NCBI GenBank assembly: GCA_036897625.1
Contig: JAYMTA010000397.1
Coordinates: forward strand, 1 to 29,874
Length of the DNA: 29,874 bases
Source of the DNA: Pelargonium cotyledonis
Taxonomy: Eukaryota; Streptophyta; Magnoliopsida; Geraniales; Geraniaceae
Direction: 5' to 3'
The translations under genes and the position numbers were made by a program. The notes beneath the pieces are model-generated. The model ran no database searches. It saw only the letters and a program-made list of their open reading frames with translations, and had not been told where the DNA came from. This document shows positions 10,565-23,761 of this stretch, piece after piece; within the stretch, counting starts at the first letter, position 1, and each line of letters opens with the position of its first letter.

Positions 10565-12584
10565 TCAGTTTCCTATGCAGTTGAAATCTGGAGGATCAAG
10601 AACATTATAGTACAAGGTCGATGATTTTCCATCAAATTTGGAAACCACATGATGAGGATATAATCCACAGTATCGCTTGTGAAGTCGAGCTACGCAGATG
10701 TCTATGATTTTCTTGAACATTTTGTCTCTTTTGATCAGAGGTTGTTCCACAAACTCACCAAATGGCATCCACTGCAAATGTTTGTATAGTATTGTTAATG
10801 ATTCACATACATAGGTTGTTTGATTCTCAAGTTATATATGTGAAAGTGAATAATTATGTGCCTACCTTGGCTGCTTGAATTTCGATATCATCGATCATGA
10901 TCTGCGTAGACAAAGGTCTCAGCATGCAGATGAAGAACAAATCCGACTTCTCAAATGCTGCATTTTGGATATGCCTGTAGCAGAAACCAAAATCAACAAT
11001 TTATCAGAACCAATAGATTCACAGTTTCAAATGAACAATTTCTTGATGATCCCGGACTGTAATTACCTGAATGCTATAACTTCCACGAACTCGGTATCAA
11101 TCTGCAAAATTGTAACATCAGACAATTTGTTATAACATCAGACAAATTATTGACGGCATTCATGATTTCAATGAAAATCAATCTCACCCCGGTCTCCTCC
11201 TTTACTTCTCTTACTGCTCCTGCGTAGATCTCCTCTGACTTCAACGCACCAAATAAAGAGCGAAAACGAGTAAGCTATGTCTGTTTAATGTCAATTACAC
11301 ATAAATGTACATCACAATTATTTGAACATACCTCAACAATGAAACCAGTTGGTAGTTTCCAAAGACCGGCACATGATGGAGTACAATACTTCTCTTGTAC
11401 TACAAGAACCTGAGGTTGATCATATCCGAACTTGACATACAGTTTTTTAAAAGGCAACAACATAACATGGACTAAACTATCCCATAGAGTTGTGGAAGTT
11501 CAAATCATTTTCCATGACCAACACAATTCATATACCTCATCTTTGTCATTGATGACGAATCCCCCAACCCCTACTTGGTGTGTAGCGTTGGACGGAAGCA
11601 TAGAAGGTCCTCCGGGAATCCAGTACGTTAACATGAGATATCCCGGCTCAGCATGGTGATATTGGAACCCTTCCTGTTAGTACACAAACCATGAAATAGA
11701 CAATTTCAGCACATACTTGTTCATCATACATAAATCACAAGCACAAGCTTAAAATGATTGAAACCTGAGGATATAGGTATAGAATATATGTACCTTGACA
11801 GCAACAGGAACAAGATCAGATTGTTCCAGAGGCAATTTAAGCCAAACTCCCTTCTTTCCCTACAGTTAAATCAAGAGCTATAAGATTCAGAAAAAGAAAT
11901 GTCTCCTAACATATGTATAAATCATCATCAAAAGTACCTTCATTTTCCAATGAGAAAGCGAGAACCGAAGCATAGAGGTAAAGGCGTCGCAATTCGTAGG
12001 TAATCTTTCGGGATCAACGACGACTCCATCATACAAATCATCAGTGGCATCAAGTAGTCTCATTTTCCTGGAAAACGTACTTGAACCTGTTCCATTTGTT
12101 GATCCATTAATGTTGCACAAACAACTTTCTGGTACAAGCTTATCATTTCCAGCTGAACTAGCATGTTTATTGGACAGATTAATGTTGCTCCAAGTACTCG
12201 AATACAAAGCCCTGAGAAAATCCCCTGAAACAGAATTGAGAATATTAAAAAGAAAAATTAAGATCAGCTGCTTAAATTGAATTTAGTTAATGATCATATA
12301 TAGGCATTTTCCTTACAATTTCAGAAAGCATCTAATAACCCAGAGACCCAAACTACTTTACCAAAAATGGGTATCAACAAAATCCAATTTTTAGCAAGAC
12401 CCAGAAACCATTTTCACGATTCATCTTCTCAGAGTGAGAAATTTGAGAAATTACCTCTGCTGCTACAACAGAACCGAGACGAAAACCTCGAACCAGACAA
12501 GTTCCTGAAACCATAGCTTGTTCTTCCCAAACGGATAATCTCAGAGGCAGAGACAGATTTGGAATCAAACAATTTGAGGTCCAT
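10565..12584 (-). CDS. NUDX8-like: Nudix hydrolase, NUDX8-like (9 exons, 366 aa, probable plastid transit peptide)
   Basis: Minus-strand exons: 12584-12455, 12224-11938, 11859-11794, 11673-11536, 11409-11332, 11238-11188, 11101-11067, 10974-10866, 10771-10565; 1101 nt with phases closing. A perfect Nudix box is split across exons 5-7, from Gly229 to Ile251: G-x5-E235-x7-R243-E244-V-K-E247-E248-T-G250-I251, the Mg-binding catalytic helix. Before it lies the plant NUDX2/5/6/7/8-type N-domain (YDGVVVDPE, GFQYHHAEPGYLML). The first about 50 residues are Ser/Arg-rich and resemble a chloroplast transit peptide. Members of this group hydrolyse ADP-ribose or NADH; the substrate of NUDX8 types is not settled, and in Arabidopsis NUDX8 has been linked to immune responses. 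Length agrees with NUDX8 (about 370). Orthology is by recollection of family sequences. Confidence 0.93.
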
Positions 12585-12661
12585 TGTTAACGACACCTTT
12601 GAAATCTAACAACCTTAGACTCAACAAAAACTTACAATTCCTAAGAAATGAACAAAAATGG

Positions 12662-12673
12662 TTATATAATTGG
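12662..12673 (-). promoter_or_regulatory. TATA box with adjoining CCAAT, Nudix gene
   Basis: The minus strand reads CCAAT then TATATAA (12673-12662), about 78 bp upstream of the ATG at 12584, a normal place for a core promoter. This implies a leader of roughly 45-50 nt. Confidence 0.5.
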
Positions 12674-13867
12674 CCACCACAACCAGTTAGCTCTCTCAAG
12701 AACAAGAAAAAATCTTGGAACTCATCGTCCTCCGGAGCGAACAAGAGTGAGTACAAATGGGAAGCAAACAGGCAGATACAGAGGTTTTTTTCAGTATAAA
12801 CTCGTAATTATAAGCTCAAAGGCCAAGTTGACGTCTCTTGAAGCTCAGTGTTGTGTCTTATCCAGAAATGCGAGTGATTAAGGCGCTGCTCATATATTCA
12901 CACTAAATGTAAATTGTGGTGGTGAGTGAAAATGACAAACAAGAAAACATGAAAATTTTAGAGAATCAAAATTTAAAAATCTGCATTTTCTCAATAAATT
13001 AGTCAAAAGGAACAAACAACAGCTTAATGAAGAAAACGAGGGAACTGAATACAATATTGGAAATACGAGTAGGAGAGAGTCGGAGTCTACGCAATTTTAC
13101 TGCATCACGCGCTGTGACTGAAATTGCATTGCACGCGCCTATCAAGAGATGATAATTTTTGCTTTTTTATACGAATTAGCTTACTCATCAATATTTTAAT
13201 GTTCTTACAAACTTGATTTGGAATAGACGTGACAAGAAACTAATTATACTTACACGAGTAATCTAATTCGCAGATCTTAAATATTTCTAAAAACGACCAA
13301 CTATCATTATATAGTTGGTTAAAATACTGAGTGCAATATGGGAACAATAACATTATGAATGACATACTAACATAACTACTAAAATACGATTTAATATTGA
13401 AAAGATGAGAAAATCAATCTGCATATAGATGCTTTCAGAAACTAGCATATAATAAAAATGAAAATGATAAGGTGAAGTCTAGAGACTGCAAGTGGATCGA
13501 ATACGCAAAGCCTGTAGCGGAAGAACAAGTTTATTCAAGTTGAATATACTAATTTTTCGTTTATTAAATAGGACTAATACGAGTAATAAAATGATTGAAC
13601 CTTCGCCAATTAAAGAATAATTTACTATGATTCCAAAAAAAAAAAAAACTTTGAATAGTCTCGAGAGGATGGGGAAAAAGTGAAAGAAGAAGAAGGTTAA
13701 TATCAACATTTTAATTTCTACGAAAACATTTGAACAAATAAATGAGGTTTTAAATTTATGGTATAAATTACATATGACTACTCGTATTTATCACCTATTT
13801 TGAATTTTTTTTACTTATTTTGTCAGTTAATTTTGAAGATTTTTTTAAAAAATATAAAGTATTTCTT

Positions 13868-14020
13868 GTCAATCTTTTTTGTATCTTTAGACTATGTATT
13901 TGTCATATATTGCAACAAATTATCTTAAAATTGACATTTTCAAAAAATTTAGTCAAAATTATAGTACGAAATTGGTGAAAATTGTCAAGATAGTTTAAAA
14001 ATACAAAAAAATCTTAGGAG
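13868..14020. repeat. Diverged inverted repeat, possible old MITE or hairpin
   Basis: About 27 bp near 13870-13895 (TCTTTTTTGTATCTTTAGACT) reappears inverted near 13994-14020 (AGTTTAAAAATACAAAAAAATC), separated by about 100 bp. It is low-complexity and imperfect, so it could be chance. Confidence 0.3.
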
Positions 14021-14122
14021 CGTGTTTGTAGTGTCCGTGTAGCGAGTGAGAGAGAAACTGAGTTCTTCACTTTAGAGATTTTTTTTTTTTCTCTCCATGA
14101 AATTGCGTGGACTGCATAATCG

Positions 14123-14329
14123 CACGTGACTTTCAGGTATCTGCTACATATGCTTTACACTTGTAGTTGTACCAATAAAAAAGCAGTGACTCGGAACAAC
14201 TGGCACCATTACACTATCCTGCAACTGGTTCCAACAGAACACGTGTCTCCATCACAAACCATCTGACATGGATCCCACCACTATCCAGAAAAATCATTGG
14301 ATACTGCAAATCCGATTCAGAGACACGTG
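14123..14329. promoter_or_regulatory. Cluster of three CACGTG G-box/ABRE-type motifs
   Basis: CACGTG occurs at 14123-14128, 14240-14245 (as ACACGTGTC) and 14324-14329 (as ACACGTGGC, a classical ABRE). Such boxes bind bZIP and bHLH factors in abscisic acid and light responses. No gene starts nearby: the Nudix gene begins 1.5 kb to the left and the H+-ATPase ends 1.1 kb to the right. Confidence 0.45.
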
Positions 14330-15404
14330 GCTGCATATTATTTAGACCACCTTGTTAATGATGTAGCAGAGATATTATTAAATAATTGGTGGATTTGCGG
14401 TGGAGGATGATTTGTAACTTACACGTATGAACGTAATTGGATAGGGACACATTATTGGTTGGTGGAGATGGGCCAGCCCAAACCCATAATTTGAACATCC
14501 CATGCTATCGTTGGCTCCCCATTTTGCATCTTCAAATTTTCATTTTCCAAAAAAAAAAAAAAAAAAACTTACAGTGAAATTTTGAACTCGACTATTTATA
14601 CATATTATTTACGTCATCTGGTGCCAATCTGTTCGGATTTAATTGAACTCATATAACAAAATACTAATCTTTCAACGCAACGGGTGAGCACAGCAGCTCC
14701 TAATACCTCCTTAAGATACGAGTGGATGAAGTTGTATATTCTTAGAAAAGTAGTGAATATTATGGTTTATTAAGTAATTAAGTATTGAGTTCACATCTGT
14801 GTTCCGTGATGGTAAATGAGTTAATTTATTAATACCAAAATGTAAATGTGCAGCTTTGAATTTTAAAACATTGTTTTAGCAGTGCAAGGCTGTTTAAGCA
14901 ATAGCAATTCCTAAAATCTCACATGCATCACATGTTTTAGCTCTAAATATCATAATATTGCTTTGGCCATATCTTACCTTATTTATTTATTTATATATTT
15001 GGCAGTAGGTATAAAAATCCATTAATATCTCTTGTATCTGTCTGTGTAATGAGCTCCACTTGATCAATCAAAATATCATTTTTTTTTTCTTTTGTTGATT
15101 CCCTAATAAAATGATTGTGTTCTATTTTGCCCATTTTCAACAATATCACATCTATAATTATTGGGAGAAAAATATATAATACTGTATCTTATTCATGATG
15201 TAATGTTACAATTATGGAAAAGCAATTGCAAAAATCCTTAAACACAGAGACTAAGCTTGTTGCTCAACAAAGTTTCATATGGTGTAACATTGCCTTTAGA
15301 GTGCTGGGCAAGAAAGAAAAAACAAACAAAACAGAAGGTGCAAAATGAATTGCAGAACACAGACAAAACAGGCATGATATGGGATGTTGCAGCAAGCACA
15401 CAGC

Positions 15405-18400
15405 TCAGACAGTGTAATGAGGGTTGACTTCCACATCTAGACCCCTTAGTTTCACAAATGACTCCACTCTGCCTTTCAATGTGTGAATCTCCCTTAACCT
15501 GCGCGGCCAGAGAATATATCAGTTTCTTTAAATCGGTTCTTTTGTGCTATTATCGAGACAATTTCTTCGAGTTTTGTGCATATGCAATCACCTAGTATAT
15601 ATTGGAATCAAAATCTATCTAGAACAATGATCAAGGTATGAACACTCAATATAGTATAGATGTTAAGTTATGTTATGTTATGTTATGATGGGTTTCGAGA
15701 GCAATACTAACCTTGCAATCTCTGCACGTTTTCTAGCTTCTTCGGCCATGAGACTAATGTCTCTGAAAGTGTGTTTCTCAAACATCTTTGTCTCTGCAGA
15801 TTGAAGACCATGTCGTGTACGCTGCTCAGCTGCCCACGCAGCAACACGAACTTCTTTACCGAAGTCCTTTTGGGTGGTCAAGGCCGTCTAACATAATAAA
15901 TATCCAGCCAAGATCATTGTCATGAAAGTCCAACAGAATTGCAATAGATTAGAGATAATGAGCAAAATAAAGTGTGCTCACTCTTTTGTTAAATACTAGA
16001 TTCCAGGCTCTGCCACTGAGTGCATATCGAACAGCAAACTTGATAGGATCAAGAAGCATGTAGGTTACAATGTTATAAAGCCAGATAACACCAGTCCATT
16101 TCCAGCCTATCTTGGTGATTCCAGCAAAACCGATGGTCACCATCGCAGATAGCATGGTTGCAACCTGTAGAGGCAAAACATTACAATTATAATTTTTTGG
16201 GGGGTATCAACATGAACCTAAGATAGCCAGGATTGTAATCTATAAGCAAAACTATTTTTTAAATTAATTGCTTCAAAGAAACATGAAGCAAGGTTGAACA
16301 GGGATTGCATAAAGGTCAAAAAACATTACTTGGGAAACAAAAACTATATGCATATTGCATGGAAAATTGATGAGGATATGCATATAATGTGTTTGACAGT
16401 CCTATATCCTTAGTTAGATACATAGCTAGTGGCTCCAAAAATATTATGGATAATGCAATAGAAAGATTTCAAGATAAAGCTTTACTCATACCAGCTGCGC
16501 AATGATGAAGGCACAAACAAGAAGAAGACCGGGTCTTTCAGTGAATGACCAGCCCCTGGAGCGAGTGACAAATATCAAAGCCTGGCTGATGGTACTAACT
16601 TGAAGGTACACAGCAGATGCAAGTTGTTCGTTTAGTTTCTTGGAGACACTGTCATCTTTGAGATTATAAGTGTTCCTGTTGAAGTCGGTCACACCAAAAT
16701 GATCCTGATATAATGCAGAAAGGGCAAGAGAGAAGAGTGTGAGATAAATGGCTAATCATTTCTCCTTCAATAGTAAAATAACTTATGTAGTCAACAAATT
16801 ACATAGTTCATCCATATTTACAGCTTTTTAACATATTTTATAAGGATATATTTATTTCTTCAAAAGGCACCAAGTTAATAGCTTTAAAACAACCAAGCAA
16901 AATAGACAATTACCGCAAAGAAACTGGTTTCATACGCAGCCCAGAAGAAGATGACAGTCATGAGGGCGAGGTAAGTTCCAATCACAACCCCAGTTGCAAA
17001 AATTTCACTGAGCTTCCAACTGTCGGGAACGGGAGATGGCTTGACCCTGTCTTTGGATATTGTCATAATAGTACCTGGAAACATGTTCATTACGAAGTTA
17101 AGCTTGGTTGAAGACAGGTGATGCAACCCAGAAATTCAAGCAACAATGATATAGATTATTGCAACAATTGCTGTTATACAAGAAAATACAACTTAAAGAA
17201 GTAGCATTACTTACCATCATTGAGAATGGCAATAATGAGGACCATGAATGGTGGGAAATCAAACTCCCAAAATAAGGTGAGGAGCATAAAACCCAGCTGT
17301 AATATAAGTACGTAACCAATGAGAGCCATTAATACAGTTTATGCATAGTTTAGGATTCATACAGAGTATGTCCACCAACCAAAAGGAGAAGAGAAGAGAA
17401 AACTTACCACAATACGTATTGTGATAGATACAGCATATATCTGGAAAAAGGCAAGGAACCAAAAAAAAGGTGAGGCCTATGCATGTGTTACAGAACATTC
17501 CAATTCCTTTGAGAATGAAAGTAAATTGATTTCTTACCGTGTAATTTTTCATCCTTTGAAAGATGGCACGGCTAGTCAAAACAGCACTAATGATCACACT
17601 CAGCCCAGGTTCTGTCAGGACTATGTCAGAAGCACCTCGAGCGGCATCTGTTGCATCTGCAACAGCAATTCCTATATCTGCCACCTTTAGTGCTGGTGCA
17701 TCATTGACCCCATCTCCCGTCATTCCAACAATGTGCTTCCTAGCTTGTAATCGTTTTACGATCTCAAACTTATGCTCTGCAGGGAATAATGGAGCTAAAT
17801 GTTAGAAAGGCAGTTAAATAATAGAAAGCTCACACACTATAAATAAACACATTTACCAGGAAAGACTCCAGCAAAACCGTCTGCTTTTTCAATGAGTTCG
17901 TCAATTGCTACCGCAGCAACTGATTCATTCTTATTATCACCAAGAAGAGATGATGAAGGATACATGTTCGTTCCCATTCCAAGGCGTCTCCCTGTTTCCT
18001 TACCAATTGCTAACTGATCACCTGGAAATAGAATATTGAGTCCATTATGTGTTTGCTTTAGATACCACTACAATTTGGAGTACATAATTGTAATGGTCAA
18101 TTTTATGAGAATACATCCATAGGTAAATCAAGTGGTGTCAATGCAAAACTTGTTGTCTTCCCTCATAAAATCTATAAAAAGTGATGCTATATTTGGAGGT
18201 AGAGAAAGAGATCGGTTTACGTTACATACACCAAAGCAATAAGAGATGTGCACTAAAACTAAGGTAGCTAGATGACTATTTAAGAAAGACATCCTTCAAG
18301 AAATGGAGCACTTATTTCCTGTCTAACAATATGATATTGTTTTGCACCTTTACATATCATGCATGTAAATATTCTTCTCTAATTGAGGAGCTATCATGTT

Positions 18401-21400
18401 AGAGAAGTTTCAGAATAATCTTCTCAAGTAACTAGGTCATAATATAGTATTTGATCATCGTTCATAACCTTTAATTATGAAAATTTAAGATTCAAGACTA
18501 GGCTAAATAAACAGCGCTAATGTTTAACTAACAGTAGCTGCTTTCTTCTGATAGAAATGGTGCCGAATTTGTTTCCTTGCACTTGCTAAGCTCAATAAGT
18601 AGGTGGACTTCTATTTTTGGACCAACTAGTAGTAAACATCAAATAGCAATGCCAATTTAATACTTGCATGTGAATCCTTAATAATATACCTAGAGAATGT
18701 CATCCCAATGATCAACACTGGCGGGAAGGGAATAAAGATCTTTGAAACATACCTGTAATCATCTTAACGCTCACACCAAGATCTAGAGCTCGCCTAATAG
18801 TTTCACCACTATCATGGCGAGGTGGATCAAAGAGAGGAAGAAGACCAACAAATTCCCAGGGTCCTCCAGGACTGTCTTTGGTACCAGCAGGTACTTCCTG
18901 TAGATAAGAGAACTCCCCTTTATATATCCAGTAATATAATAGATGCAGAGAGGAGAGTGGGCAAATTGTAAGTAGCTTGATTACCTGATGAGCAACTGCA
19001 AGAGACCGAAGTCCACGCTCAGCAAATTTATCGATCACTGAGTGCACCCTTCTTTCAATTTCTGATTTGTTGCAAGATAGATTGAGAATCTAAAACACAT
19101 GCATGAAAAGGGTTAAAATGTTAGAAAGCAGTATTAATTAGATAATAATGAAAGAAACTTTAAGACTTCAAAATGATATTGACTATACCTGTTCTGGTGC
19201 ACCTTTGCTCACTCTATGCATTTTACCATTGCCATCTAGGTATGTTAGTGCTGTTCGCTTGTCAGTTGGATTGAAGGGAAGGAAGTGAACTTCTTCAATT
19301 CCAGCTCGTGCCTTATAATCAATACAACAAACTCTGACTCAATATATATTAATGAATACATAATCAAATTAGTAAGAAAACTGCCTACTCAGTATTCATG
19401 AATAAGTTTAACCATCCCCTCCAATCAAAAGTCATCACAAAAATGAATGTTGCATAACAGCAGCAATGACTTTAAATGAAATGTATACTTAGTCCTTCAG
19501 TTTCTCCAAAAAGAAGAAGTAATAACAATGAATATGAACAGGTAAGATCAAACACCTCCTTAGGATCAGCCAGCATTGAAACAATTGCTGTATCAATAGC
19601 GTCTTGATTCTCCAACCTTGACGCTCTTGCGGCCATCAATACAACCATATCGCTGTCAACACCTTCAGTAAAGACCTGCATGTTGAGGGTTATGTCAGAT
19701 ATCTTTTTGGCTTAAGTTCCAAATCCAATGCGACAGTTGGTTTTAAAGAATCTTAATTCTACAAAAATGAAACTAATTTGCACTTCTTTTATCTTTAACC
19801 TATAGCAATATATTGCCATCACTACTACAATTCTTCCATGTGCCATAATAACCAAATGTAACTATTATTCACTATTGCATCTTGATAAGGAGACAGAGCT
19901 GAGCAGGATTTTTGATAGAAGACATGCTGACAAAAAACATCTAGATTTGAAGCATTGTTTATCGACCATAAATTTTTCAAAAAAAAAAAAAAAGAGAAAG
20001 ATCAAGCACCAAAAATAGTGGATATGCCTGAGGTTCTGTTTGTAACATCAAACGTGACACCATATATAGAAGAATGGATTGATTCAATCTCTTGGCAGCT
20101 ATCTGCTCAAAGCAAAACTCATCGTACTAGTATAAAGAAATATACAGGAATAGATGTACCACCTCAATCAAATTTCTGTCCACTGAAAGTTTGTTCAGAG
20201 TTAAGGTGCCTGTTTTATCACTACACAGTACATCCATCCCTGCCATTTCCTCAATAGCTGTCATTCTCTTTGTTATGGCACCCTGCACATGATGTCAACT
20301 GATTATTAAGAACTCAACAAGAGATTTTGTTGCTGCAAAGAGCTCAAGGAAAAGGCATAAAATAACATCAATTAGAAACCAGGTTCACATACCTGTTGAG
20401 ATAGGCGGTGAGAACCGATGGCCATAGTAACGGAAAGAACTGTTGGCATGGCAATTGGGATCCCACCAATGAGTATAACGAGAAGATTATCTATACCAGT
20501 ACGATAACCCCTTCCTTGAATACCGTATATGCCAATGATTTCAATCACCATCCCAATAGCAATTGAGCAAATACAGAAGTTTCCAATTGAAGTTAAAACC
20601 TGAACCCATCAAGCAAAATGTCAAGAATGGATTTTCTAGGCTACACACAAGAATCTACATTGATGGTATAACCTCCAAAATTCCTTTCTGTTAGAATCAT
20701 AGTAACATTGCATATGATGTTATATGCACAATTTGAGGCTTAACATTAGCAGAATGCAATTGCACAAGTGGTAAAGTGGTATTAGGCTCTGAAAATGAAC
20801 TAAGTATCATCAAAACGACAAGAATCACTAGAATGTACCTGCTGAAAGTGCCCAATGTGTGTAGTTGATTCAACAAGATGAGCTGCCTTCCCAAAGAATG
20901 TATGTACTCCAGTTGCGATTACAACTGCTTCAATTTCTCCTTGTTTACATGTTGAGCCAGAGTAAACTCCATCCCCAGGATGTTTCGTCACTGGAAGTGA
21001 TTCTCCTGTAAGAGCAGACTGGGAAAGAACAGAGAGTAATTAAGCTCAATATTGAAGTATGTGAAACTTACTACAAATATTAAATTTGCTAAATGCAATG
21101 CTAGATTGAACTCCAACTTTGTTTTTTAAATCGAATTGAACTCCAACTTAACACACAGCAAACCACCAAAATTTAGTTCAAATTTGATATATTTTCATTA
21201 TGAAAATCCAGGTATTAGTCAATTGAACTTGTCTATAGCATAACCATAGCACTTATTGCCTTTAAGTTTACAAGTACAAGCATACATATCAAATTTTAAG
21301 GGAACTTTGAGATATAAATATCGTTATATAACATTTCCAGATTCAAATATTCATCTATCTATACAGACACGCTTGCAATATACACCATTGTATGCATGTC

Positions 21401-23156
21401 TGTACATAACTAAAAATGTGTTCATCGTGATTTCTGGATTTGATTTCCATGCAGTTACTGGCAGATTGATGTATAAGTTTCAAAAGCATGAAGTCCAAGG
21501 TCATTACGATTAAAGCGTCACTTGGGACAGAACCAAGGTTACATGTTTGCATAAATACCTAAGTCCAGTTGTAGAAGCATTTTAACATTAAAGAAATGCA
21601 ACTGCACTCCAAAAAATAAGGTATGGTTGAAAGGTCAGTGATATTGAATTCGCAAAGATAATTCCAGTTGTATTTATTTTTTAGCTTTTGTATTATGTGT
21701 AGGAAGACCAGGCAATTAATGTTTTTTTTATTATTAACCTTATAGTGAAACATACAAGGTACCTGATCAATTTTCAGAGGATCTCCTTCAAGCAAACGAG
21801 CATCAGCAGGAATGATGTCCCCTAGCTTGATACTAACAATGTCTCCAGGAACCAATACAGATGCATCTTCTTCGCTCCATGTGCCATCACGCAAAACCTG
21901 ATGAAAACAATATATTTTAGGAAGACTCATGAGAATTTAGCAGGTTGGGGACAATAGTAAAATTGAGACAGTTGATTGAAAAGGTAATTTTACAACTGCA
22001 AGACATGGTATTTTATCCAACATAAACTTGTTAGATGACAAACCTTGGCTTTTGGAGCCAGTCGTGCCATGAGGGCTGCAGCAGCATTTCCAGCATTATT
22101 TTCCTCTATAAAACTGATGGTTGAATTTATAATCAGCAGCGCCATAATGCCTATGAAGTCTTGGTAATCTACACCCTTGCCCTGCAGAGAGAAACATATT
22201 GATAAACAAATAGGAAATCAGGATTCTAGTTCTGATTGAATAAGCTCTTCTCATTTCCATCAGATGAGTAAGATGTATTTTATGAATTTACCCCTCCTTG
22301 TGCAAGACCAATGGCCATAATTGCCGCTGCTTCCATAACCCATGACAGGGGATTCCACATAAAGCCCAAAAACTTGAGTAGTTTGCTTTCCTGTGTAGAA
22401 AATGGCAATATTTTTTTGAAACAAAACCGTAATAAATTCTACCTTTTAAAATGAGATATATATTCCCATAGTTGAGTGAAGACCAGAAGCTAAGTGAACT
22501 TGCAACAAACCTGTATCTCTTCAAGTTTGTTGTAACCAAACAACTCCAGACGCTGCTGAACATCATCACTGCATAGACCCCCTTTTGTACATTTCAACTT
22601 TTCAAAAACTTCTTCAATAGGAACAGTCTCCTGCCATAAGAATATTCTATATTAGCAAATAGTTTCCAAGCAAAATAATTTAATAGAGGAAATTAATTTT
22701 CATGTTTGCAAATTTTATCGCCTATAATATAGTTGCATGATTTTGTTCTGACTAATTTGAACAGATATCATTATTTGCTCTGTAACCAATAGTGTATCAT
22801 AAAAGCATTTTTCCAATATAGTCCTTTGTTTGAGTAGGCAACTTTAGGACAATGTAACACGAAGTGAAGAATACAAGAATACAGGTTTGATGTTCCTGTA
22901 CAACTTAAATACAAAAAAGTACTATCAACATGCAATGAAGCTATCAAATCCTATTACAAGGAACACTAATCCAAGAATTCAAAAGCAGCAAAGTTTCCTA
23001 AAAAAATGTTTCTTAATAAAACATACTTCAAACCGAATTACAAAGTATCAATGCAAATACTATCACCATAACACATAATAATTCAAAAGAACATACCAGA
23101 TCAACTGTTTCCTTGCTAATAGCTTCAAGGGCCATTGCTGTCTTGTCCTCTTCCAT
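15405..23156 (-). CDS. AHA7-like: Plasma-membrane H+-ATPase, P-type (P3A), AHA7-like (21 coding exons, 965 aa)
   Basis: Minus-strand coding exons: 23156-23097, 22630-22511, 22390-22292, 22181-22044, 21897-21763, 21018-20839, 20599-20393, 20282-20163, 19675-19556, 19311-19189, 19089-18985, 18897-18753, 18021-17857, 17776-17538, 17440-17408, 17296-17215, 17074-16914, 16704-16492, 16164-15982, 15887-15712, 15498-15405; 2898 nt, all GT-AG, phases closing. It pumps protons out of the cell using ATP. Key sites are intact: TGES at 188-191, phosphorylated Asp335 in [15 protein letters not shown] at 591-600, TM6 proton-carrier Asp690 in AILNDG, and Asn112 in INSTISF. The C-terminal autoinhibitory domain ends in HYTV, whose penultimate Thr964 is the 14-3-3 binding phosphosite in this family. 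Segments such as [32 protein letters not shown] and [20 protein letters not shown] resemble AHA7 more than AHA2 or AHA4 from memory. Long introns lie at 21019-21762 and 18022-18752. Confidence 0.96.
15672..15687. repeat. TTATG microsatellite in the last intron of the H+-ATPase gene
   Basis: Consecutive TTATG units occur between the last two exons. It is a short simple repeat with no evident role. Confidence 0.6.
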
Positions 23157-23735
23157 TGCAGCTTTCCTGCTTCAGCTCCCACCCAGGAAGAAGAAGGTGC
23201 TGATCTGTGGATGGAAACTTGTTATTGATTACTTCATATGATTCAAAGATTTTTCCTTTTAACTCAAAGGGAAGACATACAATTGCATTACCCTCTGCCT
23301 CCTAGAAGCTACAAGAATATAAATATAAATGTATTGGATTCATGAAAACAATAGTAAAACTCCTCAGCATGCTAAATTATACATTTATGTGGTAAAAAGA
23401 ACTACGAGTTTTAAATGAGCTCAAAATTGTAAGAAGTTGTGGAGATCAATTTTTTTTTTTTTTTTTTTTTGTGAGGCATTTCCTCAGTCACTACAAGTGC
23501 AATATTCAACACCCATTTTTTAAAACTCAATGCAGCGTCTTCAAATCCTTGGAATATCTCAAGACCATCAACATTACAGAGCAAGCAAGAACCGAACCCG
23601 GAAATCGAAACAAGACGCATGTAATTACCTACAAAAACTGGAACAATGCGCTTCTGTAACAAGAACCCAGTTCAGAAAACGACCAAACACCGCCAAAAGG
23701 AATAAGCTTTGGAGGTGAGCGAGCTGAGTAGAGGG
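23157..23735 (-). promoter_or_regulatory. Predicted 5' leader of the H+-ATPase gene, with a leader intron
   Basis: Just upstream of the ATG the minus strand shows an acceptor (ATCCACAG at 23212-23205) and, 420 bp further up, a donor (TTGTAG|GTAATT with GT at 23628-23627). This would give a leader exon of about 105 nt (about 23735-23629), an intron 23628-23205 and a 48-nt second leader part. Leader introns are common in plant H+-ATPase genes. The proposed exon boundaries are inference from splice-site sequence. A T-run lies inside the intron (23451-23471, plus strand). Confidence 0.5.
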
Positions 23736-23761
23736 GATTGTAGAAGGCGAAGGATACGAAA

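Larger units (their letters stand above)
12674..15404. other. 2.7-kb gene-free region between the Nudix promoter and the H+-ATPase 3' end
   Basis: AT-rich with several A/T runs (for example 13637-13648 and 14550-14568). It must include the distal Nudix promoter on the left and the H+-ATPase 3' UTR on the right. I find no credible ORF. A G-box cluster near 14.1-14.3 kb and a diverged inverted repeat near 13.87-14.02 kb are listed separately. A TGGGCC motif followed by AGCCCA lies at about 14472-14482. Confidence 0.6.

Noticed and set aside
13297..13320. Short palindrome ACCAACTAT...ATAGTTGGT
   Set aside because: Nine-bp stem in AT-rich DNA with no neighbouring gene end; expected by chance.
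17215..17296. Suspected 1-nt frameshift in the TM6 exon of the H+-ATPase
   Set aside because: On re-reading the bases at the line break (17280-17282) the exon is 82 nt and the phase closes; the frame is intact.
17421..17805. Plus-strand ORFs of 80-89 codons
   Set aside because: Antisense to the [19 protein letters not shown] exon of the H+-ATPase.
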